64,000 bases of DNA. Origin: Coccinella septempunctata. Lineage: Eukaryota > Arthropoda > Insecta > Coleoptera > Coccinellidae. The position numbers and the translations under genes were made by a program. Below are positions 30,103 to 42,437 of this stretch, piece after piece (position 1 is the first letter of the stretch; every line of letters starts with the position of its first letter). Location: the NCBI RefSeq assembly GCF_907165205.1, contig NC_058196.1:20564501-20628500 (forward strand), in the 5' to 3' direction. The notes beneath the pieces are model-generated. The model saw only the letters and a list, made by a program, of their open reading frames with translations, was not told the origin of the DNA and ran no database searches.

Positions 30103-33054
30103 TTTTATTTATTTTATTTATTTATTTATTAATTTGGGACACAAACGGGACGAACCCAAAGCAGTGTCCACAATTCAGTGTTACAGAAAAAAAAAAATAT
30201 TTTATCCACATATGAACATCAAGCCCTAAATTGAACACATAAATCGATGATTAAACAGAAAATGATATTATTATTCAAAAATTATACAAAACAGTGTGGT
30301 ATACATAGGAATTCATCTGAGCGACCTCAACAAACCGGTACTACGACTGCAGTTGCAACGGCGAAAATAACCAAGAAGAATGGACCGAAACCTAGAGGCA
30401 GAGTCAGAAAATATATCAATGTTAGTGACTTTAGACAGCTCATTAAATGTTTTCATTAATCTGTGAATTGGAGAGTTAAGAAAATAGTAAGTACTCGCAA
30501 AGTCAGTAAAAAATGTATCCGTGTGTCGAGTGTTATAAGAGGGAACGACCAACCTTACATAGTTGGACAAATGAGTACAATCGATTTTGTTGTTCACCAG
30601 TTTGTAAGTGAACATTGCATCAGCTATCCTTCTGCGATGCTCAAGAGGAATAAAGTTTAATTTCCGATAAACTTCGGATGTATCATTCACAAGAGGGAAG
30701 AATCGTCTCTGGCAATGTCTCACGAACCTCCTCTGAACACCCTCCAGTCTATCTATATAAATCCCATAGCGCGGATTCCACACAACAGACCCAAAACATA
30801 AGATGCTGTTGACGTAGGCCAGGAAAAGAGTGCGAGCCACGTCGGCACTCCGGAATTCAAATGTTGTTCGAAATATGAAACCAAGCATCCGATTGGCCCT
30901 TTTCGAAATATTAAAGATATGTTGATCGAATAGCAATTTGGAGTCCAACGTGATACCCAGATCTTTCACGGAGTTGACGTTAGAAATAGGCTCACCGAAA
31001 ATTCGGTATGTAACTGGCACAGAGACGGGTTTTCTGGAGAAGGTAATAGAGCAGCATTTAGATAGGTTTAGAAGAAGCTTGTTTTCCTTGCAAAAATCAG
31101 CAAATCGATTTAAATCTTCTTGAATACGTACTGTGTCGTTAGGACAGGAAATAGAATGAAACATCTTCAGATCATCGGCATAAAGAAGAACTCTGCAAAA
31201 TTTAAAACATCTAATAACGTCATTAATAAAAAGCAAAAAAAGTAATGGGCCTAAGTGGGACCCCTGAGGTACACCAGATGTGATATGAACCGCTTCAGAT
31301 CTGAAACCACCCAAACAAACACGCTGATGTCTATTAGTCAAATAGGACCCAAACCACCGGAGAAGACTCCCACACACACCAAACCCAGCAAGCTTAGAAA
31401 TCATTATGGAGTGGTCAATTCTATCGAAAGCCTTGCTAAAGTCGGTATAGACAGCCCCAACCGAAAGTCCAGAATCCATATTCTCCAAGATATATTCCAC
31501 ATATAGGGACATATTAGTCTCCACTGAGCGATTTTTCATGAAACCATGTTGTTCGGTGTTCAATATATTCTTGAAATCAAAATAAAGGAAATCCGTCACG
31601 ATGCTCTCAAACAACTTACCAATCGCGCAGAGTTTAGAAATAGGTCTGTAGTTCTCAACAAGATTTTTATTCCCTGATTTGAATATAGGGGTGATACTGC
31701 TAACTTTCCATTTATAAGGGAAGCAACCATCCTTTAAAGACTTGTTGAATAAAATAAATAGAGGTTCAACAATCAAATCGCAACAATTTTTCAGGAAAGA
31801 GGAAGGAATACCATCAGGGCCAGGACTCCCATTACGCATGGACGTGATCTTAGTGCGGATATCATCGCGCTCAATATTGAAATTAGATAAATGCAGAGGA
31901 ACCCCTTCAGAAGGTTCATTATAGGTTATAGCCGAGGAAGGAAGAAAAACTGAGGCAAAATAATCAGAGAACTTATTACAAATTTCCTGCGGGTTAGTCG
32001 AGACACCACTGGGTGTACCGACAGAATCAGGCAAACAAGGAGAACCCTTCTTATTCCCCACATATCGCCAGAAAAACTTCGGATCATCCACAATGCTACC
32101 CTCCACACTCGCCAAATACTTTTTGTAATCCTCTGAGATCAGATGCCTGGCTCTAGCCCTCAAAAGCCTGAATGTAGCGTAATCCAACGAGTTGGCATAC
32201 ATCTTCCACCGCTTATGAAATTTTTTCTTTTCCCTTATGGTTTTGATAGAAGCTAGGGAGTACCAAGTTGGATATTTTCTGCAGTATTTGGGATAGGAAG
32301 GGACTGAACTATCAAATATATCATCCAAAATCTCATAGAATCTATCCACAGCAGTATCTAGATCTTGGTAAGACAACTCGCGTGTCCAATCAATGGCACC
32401 AAGAGCTTCATTTATCGCACCAAAGTCAGCACGGTTGAAATTTCGATTGCGTGAATTACCCAAACATGTCTTATGTTGAACAGGAACATTTATATTAAAC
32501 TGTAAAGTATTATGACTTGGATCTTCAGGAACTAGAGGGAATTCAGAGAGTTGAAAATCGGTTATATTGAAATTGTTATTAAGAACTAAGTCAAGTGTAT
32601 TGCCGGAGACATTGACAGAGCTGTTGAACTGATTCAAGCCCGAGAGGGAAATGGCGTCCACGAAGGAAGCCGAACAGGGATCTCTAGCATCACTTGGGAT
32701 ACAGAAGGAATTTAGTGGGTTCATATTCCACTTTATTTCTGGCAGGTTGAAGTCGCCGCAGATAACAAAGGTATCGTTACAATTATTATTATTAACTATA
32801 TCACATAGGCTACTTGTAAAGGAATTTAAAGCCACCATGTCTCTCGGTGGGATGTAGGCACATCCAATGTGAACTCTAGCTTTGCTACCCCGATCAGGAA
32901 CTATAGTTACCCAAATGTCCTCAGCTTCTGAGCACCAGGAGCTCTCAGAAAAACTCGTGAGATTATTCGAGACTGCCACCAGAACACCACCCCCCCTACT
33001 CTTGAGCGACGAGCCAGACCTTCTATCTCGCCGGTAGACTTTATAGGAGTTATC
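30103..33054 (-). mobile_element. Non-LTR retrotransposon, 5'-truncated, intact RT frame
   Basis: Minus-strand insertion. The 3' end is a (TAAA)n tail, seen as (TTTA)n at 30103-30130 on the plus strand, with a 3' UTR of about 200 bp that includes a CCCGTTTGTGTCCC motif. The 5' end stops inside the endonuclease domain at 33054, where a TAA precedes the frame. A short 3' fragment of the same or a close family is at 39352-39446. No clear target duplication found. Confidence 0.9.
30313..33054 (-). CDS. Endonuclease/reverse transcriptase (Jockey/CR1-type ORF2), N-terminally truncated
   Basis: The enzyme nicks target DNA and copies its own RNA there. The open frame has 913 codons with no internal stop; no start codon belongs to it, and the first ATG (32979) is internal. 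Counting from that ATG: endonuclease motifs CGDFN (74-78), SGNTLDLVL (125-133) and PSHNTL with the late histidine (H156); RT fingers GSPGPDGIP (about 385) and ENYRPISKL (442-450); QHGFMKNRS; palm YTDFSKAFD (511-519); SGVPQGSHLGPLLF (568-581); catalytic YADD (600-603); thumb and a basic C-terminus. Only the first part of the endonuclease is missing. The intact frame points to a young insertion. Clade beyond Jockey/CR1/I-like is not assigned. Confidence 0.9.
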   Translation of the reverse strand, partial: DNSYKVYRRDRRSGSSLKSRGGGVLVAVSNNLTSFSESSWCSEAEDIWVTIVPDRGSKARVHIGCAYIPPRDMVALNSFTSSLCDIVNNNNCNDTFVICGDFNLPEIKWNMNPLNSFCIPSDARDPCSASFVDAISLSGLNQFNSSVNVSGNTLDLVLNNNFNITDFQLSEFPLVPEDPSHNTLQFNINVPVQHKTCLGNSRNRNFNRADFGAINEALGAIDWTRELSYQDLDTAVDRFYEILDDIFDSSVPSYPKYCRKYPTWYSLASIKTIREKKKFHKRWKMYANSLDYATFRLLRARARHLISEDYKKYLASVEGSIVDDPKFFWRYVGNKKGSPCLPDSVGTPSGVSTNPQEICNKFSDYFASVFLPSSAITYNEPSEGVPLHLSNFNIERDDIRTKITSMRNGSPGPDGIPSSFLKNCCDLIVEPLFILFNKSLKDGCFPYKWKVSSITPIFKSGNKNLVENYRPISKLCAIGKLFESIVTDFLYFDFKNILNTEQHGFMKNRSVETNMSLYVEYILENMDSGLSVGAVYTDFSKAFDRIDHSIMISKLAGFGVCGSLLRWFGSYLTNRHQRVCLGGFRSEAVHITSGVPQGSHLGPLLFLLFINDVIRCFKFCRVLLYADDLKMFHSISCPNDTVRIQEDLNRFADFCKENKLLLNLSKCCSITFSRKPVSVPVTYRIFGEPISNVNSVKDLGITLDSKLLFDQHIFNISKRANRMLGFIFRTTFEFRSADVARTLFLAYVNSILCFGSVVWNPRYGIYIDRLEGVQRRFVRHCQRRFFPLVNDTSEVYRKLNFIPLEHRRRIADAMFTYKLVNNKIDCTHLSNYVRLVVPSYNTRHTDTFFTDFASTYYFLNSPIHRLMKTFNELSKVTNIDIFSDSASRFRSILLGYFRRCNCSRSTGLLRSLR

Positions 33055-33059
33055 TTAAT

Positions 33060-33884
33060 CTTAATCTGTTCAAAATTTAAATTCGAATATATTGGGAACG
33101 TTGGACTTAAATGGAAGCAATGTTTTCAAGCTTGCAGTGAATTTTTCAGATTTAACTGAATTGCGAAAACACGATAATACGGAAGCATCGCTTGCTTCAA
33201 ACTGTTTGAAAAAAAATCAATTTCTTGGTCTCGTCTGATTCAATAAAAAATCCACTGATGAAAAGTGGGCATGATAGAATATTTCAATATGCAAAAAGTC
33301 CATTTTACGTTGTCGACAGGTCATCCGTATTCACCCTAACACCCCTAATAAGGATGGAACGTCAAACATACTGAGCGCGAAGCCCCGCATCTATTCATTC
33401 TTCCACGGTTCGCACATCCCCCGAGGTTACTGCCTTTTTTCCACGATGAATAGCGGGCATAACTCTATCTTTCATGAAGAGGCGCCCTCCCAGATAACTT
33501 TCAGCGAATCGACTGCTGTTCGGATTCATCCAAAGATGATGTATGGACTGGCCGTATACTCTGGGGGCCGAAGTACAACATAAATTGGGTTTATGGGCCG
33601 AATGAATGTGTTTTACGTGATAAAACGTAGGGATTAATCGACCGCATTTGGGACTAAAGAGAAAGCGATTGCATCTATACTTGCGGCGATTGGTAAATGA
33701 TTATTTCATCAGTATTCAATTTGTTTTGAAACACCCTCAGTTTATAGTTTGATAAGGGGTTACATGTCACTGCGACCTTACATGTCTATTGTGCCCCCAT
33801 CAGAGTTACGTCCAAGCATAACTTCGTAGCCAGGAGTCCTTACCTTACAACTTATTTCCGTTATTCAGCTTACATACATTTTTT
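33060..33884. other. Non-repetitive GC-balanced block (33300-33720)
   Basis: No coding motif and no repeat partner. Composition differs from the flanking AT-rich DNA; candidate conserved noncoding sequence by inference only. Confidence 0.3.
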
Positions 33885-34641
33885 TGTTACAGTCAAAGTA
33901 GTTTCGAAAGAGTCCACCGGTGCAAAGGCAATTGTTGAATACGTCCAGTCCAACTGGTAACCCCAGCCTCCACCTTTACTCATCCTTTGCCACAATGTGT
34001 GTTTTACCCCAGTACTGTTTGTACGATTCTCTGTTGGTGTAAAAACCCAGGAGCAGTAGAACGCAATCAGGAGTGAACTACCCTTCCTTTTCCTAACTCG
34101 CCAGTGTCCACCTCCACTGTTAGAACAAATCTCTGCTGGTGTGGAAACCCGGGGGGAACAGAACGTACTCAGAGGTGAACCGCCGTATTTCTGTGTCATT
34201 TTGTTCGACCCTTAACCCTGCTGAATTCCGTAATCATTGTCCGTTGAGTGTGAAACATAGTTCTGGCTGGCAAACGAATCCGTAACACCCGCTGCGCGCT
34301 TGAGATCGGATCCCCTTTTCTTTCCGTGAATTCACCACCTTTACAAGTATTACTATTCGTATGTAAGTTCGAGAAAAAAAACCCTAAGTTGTGTGAAGTA
34401 GACTGTTTCTATTTTCACTTGACTGATTAAGTTTATCTCCCTGTCAATCGGTAGATTTTTTTAAAATAAACTCTTGTTACTCGGATTTTGACTCTAATTA
34501 GTTATCGCTAATACCCTATATAACAAAGAACCTTGTCTTCAACTAGAAACAACCAGAGTAGGTTTGCTTTTTTCCCCTTTTTCCCTTTCAAGAATAGCTG
34601 ACGCTCGAGACAGAGGAAACGTCCTTACACTAGGTACACCA
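33885..34641 (+). repeat. Long unclassified repeat, partial copy
   Basis: Matches block 2 of 17025-18345: CCACCGGTGCAAAGGCAATT near 33916, the GGTGTGGAAACCCGGGGGG module near 34139, and CCGTGAATTCACCACC near 34325, ending GAGGAAACGTCCTTACAC. The minus frame 33870-34199 across it shows no protein motif. Confidence 0.65.
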
Positions 34642-35864
34642 AATCTGCATCAGCTATAATTTTCACAGTTTTACAAAATACAGATGCCAAAAAAACGAAT
34701 GAAAAATCTGTCTATTCACCAAATTCGTCCAACCTTTTTCACAAAAATGATTGAATGTGAATTCAGGAGTTGAAAACTTACTTTCTGGTGCTGAATTCCA
34801 TATATAATTATTGAAAATTATGAAACAAAAAATTGAATCAGAAATGCAACATTAACCTGAAATCTATTGAACCTACCTGTCAAAGGAAATGAGAGATAAT
34901 TTCTCTGCACGCAATCAATTCTCCATGAATGGGCATAAAAAATGACGAATTGCAATCAATCCAATACCTTGCTCATTGCAGATAGTCTTTTGGAATGTCA
35001 CTTTTTACAGGACGGCAGTAACGATATGAAGCGATATCAATCATTTCTGAGGACGTTGTCATCCTATCGAGTGAAACAAATTTTCCCCAGTTATACTTAA
35101 CGGGAACCAAGCTTTAGCGGAAGAACCGCCTCATCATACCAATATTTCACAGTACGTCCTGTATGACATAGAGAACCATTAGCATCCTTCAGTGGCGCAA
35201 AACTTATTAAGATATTTTCTCGATATAAGAGCAACAGATTACTTCTGTAAACCATGATTTCAGCTTTAAATCTTCATCAAATCCAGAGATTTAATCAGAA
35301 ATATCAAGAGATAGCACAATACAACCCTTATAAATTCGACGTACTATAACTTTATGATAATCTGAATCGATTCCAATCCTGTTTCATTATCTGTCAGGAA
35401 TCAGAATCCGTTCCATGAAAATTTAAGATTTCAGTAACCCACATTTGAAAACACCTTTCATGAATTTGGCATAAAACAATGTTGGATGCAGATAAATGAT
35501 AATCCGTTACTGAGGATATCATCTGCAAAGAATATTCTGCTAGAATAATAGTTTTTCAGTTCTTTTTTCAATGTTTTGAGTGAAATAGAATCTTGAATGA
35601 CTCTACAACCAAAGATAATGAAACCATAGTCTATAAAAACTTTTTTGTTGCGAATTACATGTGAAATTACTCTATGAAATTTGGCCAGAGATAACCTGCA
35701 CACACTAAATAAATTTGGTCGAAATCCGTAGGCATAATAGATATTTTGTTCGATTATCTGTTTGTTTTATTGTGACAGTATTTAAGTGAGAAGATTTACT
35801 GCAGTCGCAAGAATTTGACAAAATTTTATCCGGATTCGTTTCTTCTGGTTTATGAATTCACCGA
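34642..35864. other. No recognised feature
   Basis: AT-rich, no repeat partner found. Confidence 0.4.
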
Positions 35865-36557
35865 TAAGCAGAAGTCAAGACTTCTTAATCAATCCGGTGC
35901 TAATTAGCGATTCCGACTGTTCTACTCTAGCCATTTTGTGCCGACCTGGCTTCTTTTTTTCCTAACTTGCCAATGTCCACATCTACTGTCAGTAAGAATC
36001 TCTGCTGGCGTGAAAATCCAGGAGGAACAGAATGCACTCAGAGTTGAACCGCCGTATTTCTGTGTCGTCTTACTCAAGGCTTAACCCTGCTGAGTTCCGA
36101 CATTATTGCCGTTAAGTGTGAACCTTGGTTCTGGCTGGCTAATGAATCCGTAACACCTTTGGCGCGTTTGAGATTGGATTCCCTTTTCTTTCCGTTCAAC
36201 CCAATCCGTGAATTCACCACTTTTGCATTACTACTTGTATGTTATTTCGAGAAAAACCCTTCAATTTGTGTGAAGTAGACTTTTTCTATTCCACTTACTG
36301 CACTGTGATTTTCAATTGACTGATTTAGTTTATCTCCTCGCAAATCGGTGGATTTTTAGAGTTGTTTTATTGGAAGTATTGTGTTCCTTATACGAATAAA
36401 CTTTGGTAGGACGGATTTTGACTTTCATTGGTTATCGCTAACACCCTAGATAACAAGGAACATTATCTTCGACTCGAAGCCACCTGGGTAGGTTTGTTTT
36501 TTTCTCTTTAAAGAATAGCTGGTGCTTTAGCCAACCGAGGATACGTCGTTACACCTC
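35865..36557 (+). repeat. Long unclassified repeat, partial copy
   Basis: Matches 17405-18345: AATCCGGTGCTAATTAGCGATTCCGACTG-like start near 35899, one GGCGTGAAAATCCAGGAGG module near 36008, CCGTGAATTCACCAC near 36206, ending AACCGAGGATACGTCGTTAC. It has one internal module where 17025-18345 has two. Confidence 0.65.
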
Positions 36558-37740
36558 TTTCAACGGAATCTACAATGTCCACATCCCCAAGTATAACCCA
36601 ACTTCTATCGGTGTTTAGGAAGACGACACCACAATAATAACGCGATCCAAACAACCCCAATTAGCAACTAGATACCTACCTTCCATACTTAACAGACTGT
36701 CTGACAGAGCGGTGTAGCAGATCTCAGATCAAAGTGGAACCAAATAATAACGCAGTCCTCTTGTCATAGAGAAAATTTGAACCGTCCGGTCATCCGTACA
36801 CAACTCTATGCTGTAAATGGCCTAATGGGGCATGTGGCCGGTAGGCCACAGCCGTCTATAGAATAGTTCGAAGACCGTGAGTAGGCGCAGCTCACTCGAA
36901 AATAGGTGGGGCAAATGAAATATGAAGCGGTCCAGTTGAGTATTGAATAAGTCATCAACAGTAATAAAATTAAACTCGCACTGGGCGATTGCATTTTTAC
37001 TGTCCTCTTCTTCCTCATGGCATTCCCTATGTTCGGCATTGAATTCTCCTAATATGTATAAGCGAGCATTTCATTTTACTCCTTAAAATCTAGAGGGAGT
37101 AGATGATTTCCAGAAAATTCGCGGCAATTTCAAAGCAGGTACAAATCGCACTAGAGCAGGTGGTGGTAACTTCCATAAACGTTTAGAGCAAATTACGGAG
37201 CAGGTACCAATTCTATTGGCCAAGAGTGGCAATGGAAAAAGATAGAGGACAATATCAGCAATATCAAAGTTCTCCTAGTTATCAAGTGCCGCCTGAATAG
37301 TAGGAAATTGCTTATAATCACTCAATTTAAGGGGCAGGTAAACGTCGCAATTAGAGGAAATTACGCGACCATCAAACTTAGGCTTCCATAAACAGATTGC
37401 TGCCCAAGTATGCCTTTTAGCTTCGTCGATTAATCAATAATCAACTCACCAAATTAATTTTAACTCGAGCACCACTCTCGTATTATGTTGGGGATGACGG
37501 TCAAGTTTTAAGGGGTCCTTCATAATGAACAGAATATCCTATATTTGCAGAGCGAATTAACATATGTATGGTCGTGTTCTCAACGAGTTTAGAACTATAA
37601 CTAGTGTCGCAGTTGCTTTCCCCAGAAGACTCCAAAGCTGTCAGCGGTTATTTGAAGATTGTGGTGAGTTGATGCTGGGGATTTCACTTCGACCACTAAT
37701 CCTGATTGTTTTCACGAAAAAGTGCTCAAATCGTTGTATG
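36558..37740. other. No recognised feature
   Basis: No motif supports the minus frame at 36806-37039. The stretch 37080-37420 repeats the words GGGAGTAG, GAGCAGGT and GGGCAGGT loosely but shows no clear unit. Confidence 0.35.
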
Positions 37741-37744
37741 AATC

Positions 37745-38088
37745 CAGTCAGGGAGATGTTTAGTATACTGACTTTCAAAAATCCTTTGACAAGATAGATC
37801 ATAATATTTTAGTGAGCAAATTGAAAATAAATTTGGTTTTGCCCCAAACTAATTGACCTGATGAAGTCATATCTAGTAGATAGAGTTTGTATTGTCGGGA
37901 TTGAAAACTACTATTCTATGGAGAACTGTGCGACATCTGGAATTCCCCAGGGTTCTAACCTTGGGCCTCTACTTTTCCTTTTATTCATAAATGACATAGT
38001 AGATAGTACCGGTGTTAACTGGATTCTCCCAGGGAACCAATTCATCGAAAAGATACGAAATTTGAATATAGTGCTACCTCTCAATTAA
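37745..38088 (+). pseudogene. Non-LTR reverse-transcriptase fragment (palm)
   Basis: Frames give YTDFQKSFDKIDHNILVSKL (the catalytic D of the first palm motif), then after a shift SYLVDRVCIVGIENYYS and SGIPQGSNLGPLLFLLFIND. These are the same motifs as YTDFSKAFD and SGVPQGSHLGPLLF in the element at 30313-33054, but the sequence is clearly diverged and represents another copy or family. YADD is missing because the fragment ends first. Confidence 0.7.
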
Positions 38089-38363
38089 CAAGTTTTATAA
38101 GCTACACGGCATAAAAAAGTTAATATTCTGTTTGAAGAGCAGCAATGCAGTCTAAGCAGAAAGTTGACAGACAAAAAAAAAGAGTATAATCTAAAAGCTT
38201 TCTCCGAGGAAAGTACAATTTTAAACGCCGTAATTCTTGTGGATACGAAGTTACAACAATTCATTCAAGACTGTCTTTTCGTTGGTTTCAAAAAGCCTAG
38301 GTTCAAATCAACCCTATTTAAAATTTCATGAGTTTTATGTGAACAAATAATATATCTATATTC

Positions 38364-39676
38364 CTATACTCCATTCACATTCATGTTAGCAGTCGGTTGG
38401 CCATGAAATAATTTTCTCAGTTTTTGTAACTAGAACCGAGTAAGGTTGTCACTCATGAAACGTCGTTAATGTCATAACGCCGTTGCCACAACTAATATCA
38501 ATTTTTATAACGAAAATGCCGAAAGTGATTGAAATAAGAGACAAGGTTTCAGGAAGTGCTATTTAGAATTCAGGTCCGCTCATTCAAATAGTCATACGCT
38601 GTTATTCTAAAATCCAAAATATGTCTAACGGTAGCGAACATATTCAATGTAAGAGAATTTATATAATGTTTCATCTGAATCTGAACGACTTATATTTCAG
38701 CTTAATATTTTCACAATCAGAATGATTGTGAATGAAGAGGATGACAAAGAATTTCCTTCTGTTGGGAGACCCAAAAAGGGGCTGTCATTTGAGAATTTTA
38801 TGTTTGAGTGAATTAATGCGAAAGGTTTACTACAGGATTTTCGATGAATGTCATCGTAGAATAAGTTCCTGAAATTATAATAGATTTTTCTATTTTTCAT
38901 TTGACTTGTCCTATACATTGTAAATGTCTTAAGGTACCAATGAAAACCTAATAATTATTATTATATCAATGTATCAACAGCCACAAATACGCGCCAGTTG
39001 TCCTGTTAATAATTGTTTATTCATGTGAAATTTTTGTGCAAAGGTGAAGTTCATCTTGACTTGAAACTTCCTTTAATTCCTTTTACTTATATTGATGCAA
39101 CATGATTTTTGTTGAAAAATTTAACATTCCCATAATTATCTGTTGATTCCTTCGGGAGATACCCATTCCCAACCACTACATATGCATTTCATCTTCGGGT
39201 TAATATTTTTGAAATCTTCAACTGATGTAACGTTTTCAAATTTTAGCCAAAGAAGATAAGGAACATTAACTCTGCTAGTGCATATTATGATATACTGATT
39301 TCTTGTATTTTCCATGCAAATAACTGGATTTGGTATGCCTTCAATCAGTTTATTTATTTATTTATTTATTTATTCATTAACGGGATAAACCCAATTCTAC
39401 TTATGGATTATACATAATAATAATAATGAATACATAATTTAATTAAAGTTTGTATAAACTTTAATTATGTTCGTCACATATTTTCCGAAGAGATTCGACA
39501 TTATGATAAAATACGTAATAACAGAAACTTTTACGTAGAACGGGCAACATAGCATTGATTTAAAACCCAAAAATGTTTTGACAAGCTTCATAACTTCATT
39601 TTTGTACTATACAAAGTGAAATATGTCAAATTTTCATGGCAAACCGAGTGCTAAAATAAAAGTGAATGGAGTATAG
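38364..39676 (+). mobile_element. TA-target DNA transposon family, copy B
   Basis: The ends TACTCCATTCACATTCATG and its complement form imperfect inverted repeats of about 40 bp (TACTCCATTCAC...TTAGCA.TCGGTTGGCCATGA) flanked by TA on both sides. The interior has a splice-acceptor-like TATATTTCAG (38690-38699) followed by the coding-like FTIRMIVNEEDDKEFPSVGR and PKK. A LINE tail is inserted at 39352-39446. Sister copies are 48136-49352, 56995-57429 (reverse) and 1-470 (reverse). Confidence 0.75.
39352..39446 (-). mobile_element. Short LINE 3'-end insertion inside copy B
   Basis: (ATTT)n followed by CATTAACGGGATAAACCCAA resembles the 3' tail of the element at 30103-33054. It is flanked by AGTTT (39347-39351 and 39447-39451). 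The sister copy C at about 49124-49140 has the uninterrupted sequence, so the insertion and its 5-bp duplication are resolved. Confidence 0.75.
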
Positions 39677-40976
39677 AAAGTCTTTCTAATAAAATCATTG
39701 CTACTGTGTCGGATCCCAGTTATATATTACCATTGGTGAATATTAAGAAATAAATCTTGGCTCTTCAGATATGCCTGACGGTGTGGAACAGCCTGTATTA
39801 TCCAGTCTCGCAATGCACTAAAGGAATTAAAAGCTTCGCTTTGCATTGATAACGAAAATTCAGAGAGCAGTTTTACTAGTCATTTAGTGCCCATTTCTTT
39901 TCCAAATTCAGGAAGGCTGCACAAGACACAAGGTTGAGACAACCACCAACTATAGAGCTGAGGTCGACCAGTATAACTTCGCTCGTTAATTCTATTAGTT
40001 AGCGACGAGTTTCCGCTAATCAAAAGACGTCTTGTTCGCAGAGAACTTAGTCGCTAACCCCGACAGCTTTTTAAAGGGTCAAATAAACGTCCCCTGGTTC
40101 TTGAATGCATCCCTAGTCAGAAATTCACATGGTAATGGAGGAGTTAAAAGCGTACCATTAGGAGCTCTCGGTCATCGTAGCCGCGGCTGCATTACACCTA
40201 GGAATATGGAAGCATTAAAGCGTCCGAATGCAGCAACGTCATTAGTTATTTTTCATTGTTCGGTTGCCGCACAAACGAGAGCATTTTGCGTCTTATTTCG
40301 TAATAAGCTTAATTGTAGCAATTTCAACTGATGATTTCACGTTGTAGCTAAACGAGTATGGTGCACTCTAGACTCGTAACATAACAGAAAGGTTTGTTTC
40401 CGTTCGAGAAATTGCTTGAATTTTGTGCTGTGGTTGAAGTTGTTCCTCAGACGATATTATCTAATCTCTACAGCTTAAAAAAAACATAGTGAAAGCTGGG
40501 TAGTTGAAAGAGTTATTTCAATAACAATGATTATGAATAGGTAACAAGATGTATGAAAAATTAATCATATTAATTAGATACCTATATTAACAGGAATAAA
40601 ATGCAGAATAAATTGTGATAGTCGATTCGAGAACTCTTTTAAAAACGAATGATTTGTTTTAATTTTTTGTATGGAAGTTCTGAACCTATTGAAAGAAACT
40701 ATTTCTATCCAACTGTTAATGATTTTATTATGTTAAATTCATATGTCCAATACTACATATATGAATATCAATATGAAAATCTTTAATGAAACTGAATTAC
40801 ATAATTTTCATAAGGATGAAATTTGCAATATTATCTTACTGCTTCTTTGTTGATAACTTCCAGTTAAATTCTATATTTTGCTTTGGTAAGGTATTCGATC
40901 TAATATGTTATAATGGTTCGCCATAAACAACAAATATTTCAAAAAATTATTATTCAAATGCAGTTTGAAGTCATTA
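39677..40976. other. Mostly unassigned; GC-balanced block 40030-40331
   Basis: A 99-codon plus frame (40032-40331) runs across the block, but its protein has no motif I recognise and no splice or start support. The DNA has no repeat partner here. It may be conserved noncoding DNA or an unrecognised exon. Confidence 0.3.
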
Positions 40977-41522
40977 ACTCGTACAAATATTTTAACTGTG
41001 GATTTATTAGGTCAAAAGAAACACTTTTTTTTCTATACCATTTTTTTAATTCGGCACTGAAAAAAACGAACTGACCTTCAGAATAACTGTAGCTAAATCT
41101 TTGACACTTCACATCTGTAGATCTCTTAAATAGAGTTGTATTCTACCAAAGTACCCAATTTTACGAATATAACAGTTATTTTCATTTTTGAACATGAAAT
41201 TACTCGGAAACGGCGTATTTTACCAGAAAATATGAAGAATACTTTCATTTTTCAAAATCATGGTCAAAATGACAAAACTAGAAAACATGGGTAGCTTTCT
41301 TGTGTTCAAAAAAGATTCTTCAAATAAATGAAAAACTATATTCCGAGATTCATTTCATTCGATGAAACGTTTGTGAGATAGAACAAAAATTAAATATTTT
41401 TTATGGCTTTTCAACAGCCTGCATCTTCGAAACTCAGATGATTCGGAAGAAATGGTAAAGAAAAAATGTGTTTCTTTTGACCTCAAGAATCTACTGTTAA
41501 AATATTTGCAAAGACTCACTAT
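40977..41522. mobile_element. Short TIR element, copy 1, ends eroded
   Basis: Related to 42438-43057. The inverted ends run TCGTACAAATATTTTAACTG and AGGTCAAAAGAAACAC on the left, with their complements at 41460-41515 on the right. The outer CAGGGTGAGT bases are lost. Confidence 0.65.
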
Positions 41523-42437
41523 GTATGTAAGAGATAACTTTGGTTGATTTATGTGTGAATTATTCTTTTTATTGAATTGTAGAAATTTTCTTTCACTAAT
41601 AAAAGTTATATCACACTTGGTATCGCCTTTATTAACCTGAGGAGGTAATTATGATAGCGAAACATGTATATGGGTAGGAAACTCTTCCTAGTGCGAATCA
41701 TGTACTACGGTTTCTCAAGTTGGATTTAATTCATGGGGTAGGTATAAGGAGCAACAGATTCCAATACAAAAATCAATTGATACTGACTATCCTTCAAGAA
41801 TTCATTTTAATTAGTTCTTATAATGAACCTCTACACAGCATAAGCAAGAATAAAAATGAAACGAAAATGACTTTATTTTCGAAACCATAAGGTTTCATAT
41901 AGAAACATGATACATCATTAGCTGATTATTTTGATTTGCTCTGAAAATATCAGATGAAAAGTAGGGTATTCTATTTGATGCAATCATTTTTTTGCCTTTT
42001 CATCTGTATCGAGGAACAAGACGAAGAATTTTGGAACACCTGTATATATCACAAACCGAGTTTTTTTCACTGAACTTATTCTCAGGATCTCAGTGACCTA
42101 TTTTCAACATTTCACCTTGCTTAAATTCGAAATGTCTTTTTTTTTGCTATTCAATATGTTTTGGCATTTTTTTGTAGAAAACCGTTAATATCTCCGAAAG
42201 TACCAGGAATAGGTGTCCCAGAAATAGATGTCCCATTTGAAAAAACGAAATTTGTAGATGGATTCTTCATTATTTCCACCTCTGGCAAATATATTTATAG
42301 AAACTTTGAGAGATAGGCATTGGACAAATTTGTTTCAAGACGATTCGGATATTTATTCATAACTCATGAAATATGGAAATACGGGAAAGAAATTCAACAA
42401 TTTTGTCTCCATTCCTTTGGGTTCCTACATTGAGTTA
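41523..42437. other. Unassigned, with possible retroelement-tail motif and a lone TIR end
   Basis: CCTGAGGAGGTAATTATGAT then AGCGAAACATGTA (41636-41668) resembles the CCTGAGGAAG...CGAAATGT signature near 29921-29952, a layout common in retroelement 3' tails. GGAACACCTGTATA near 42032-42046 looks like a TACAGGTGTTCC terminus without partner. Confidence 0.35.

Noticed and set aside
36806..37039. 77-codon minus frame
   Set aside because: No motif, no conservation with other copies, AT-rich random composition.
40032..40331. 99-codon plus frame
   Set aside because: Protein has no recognisable motif and no flanking gene structure; kept only as part of a non-repetitive block.
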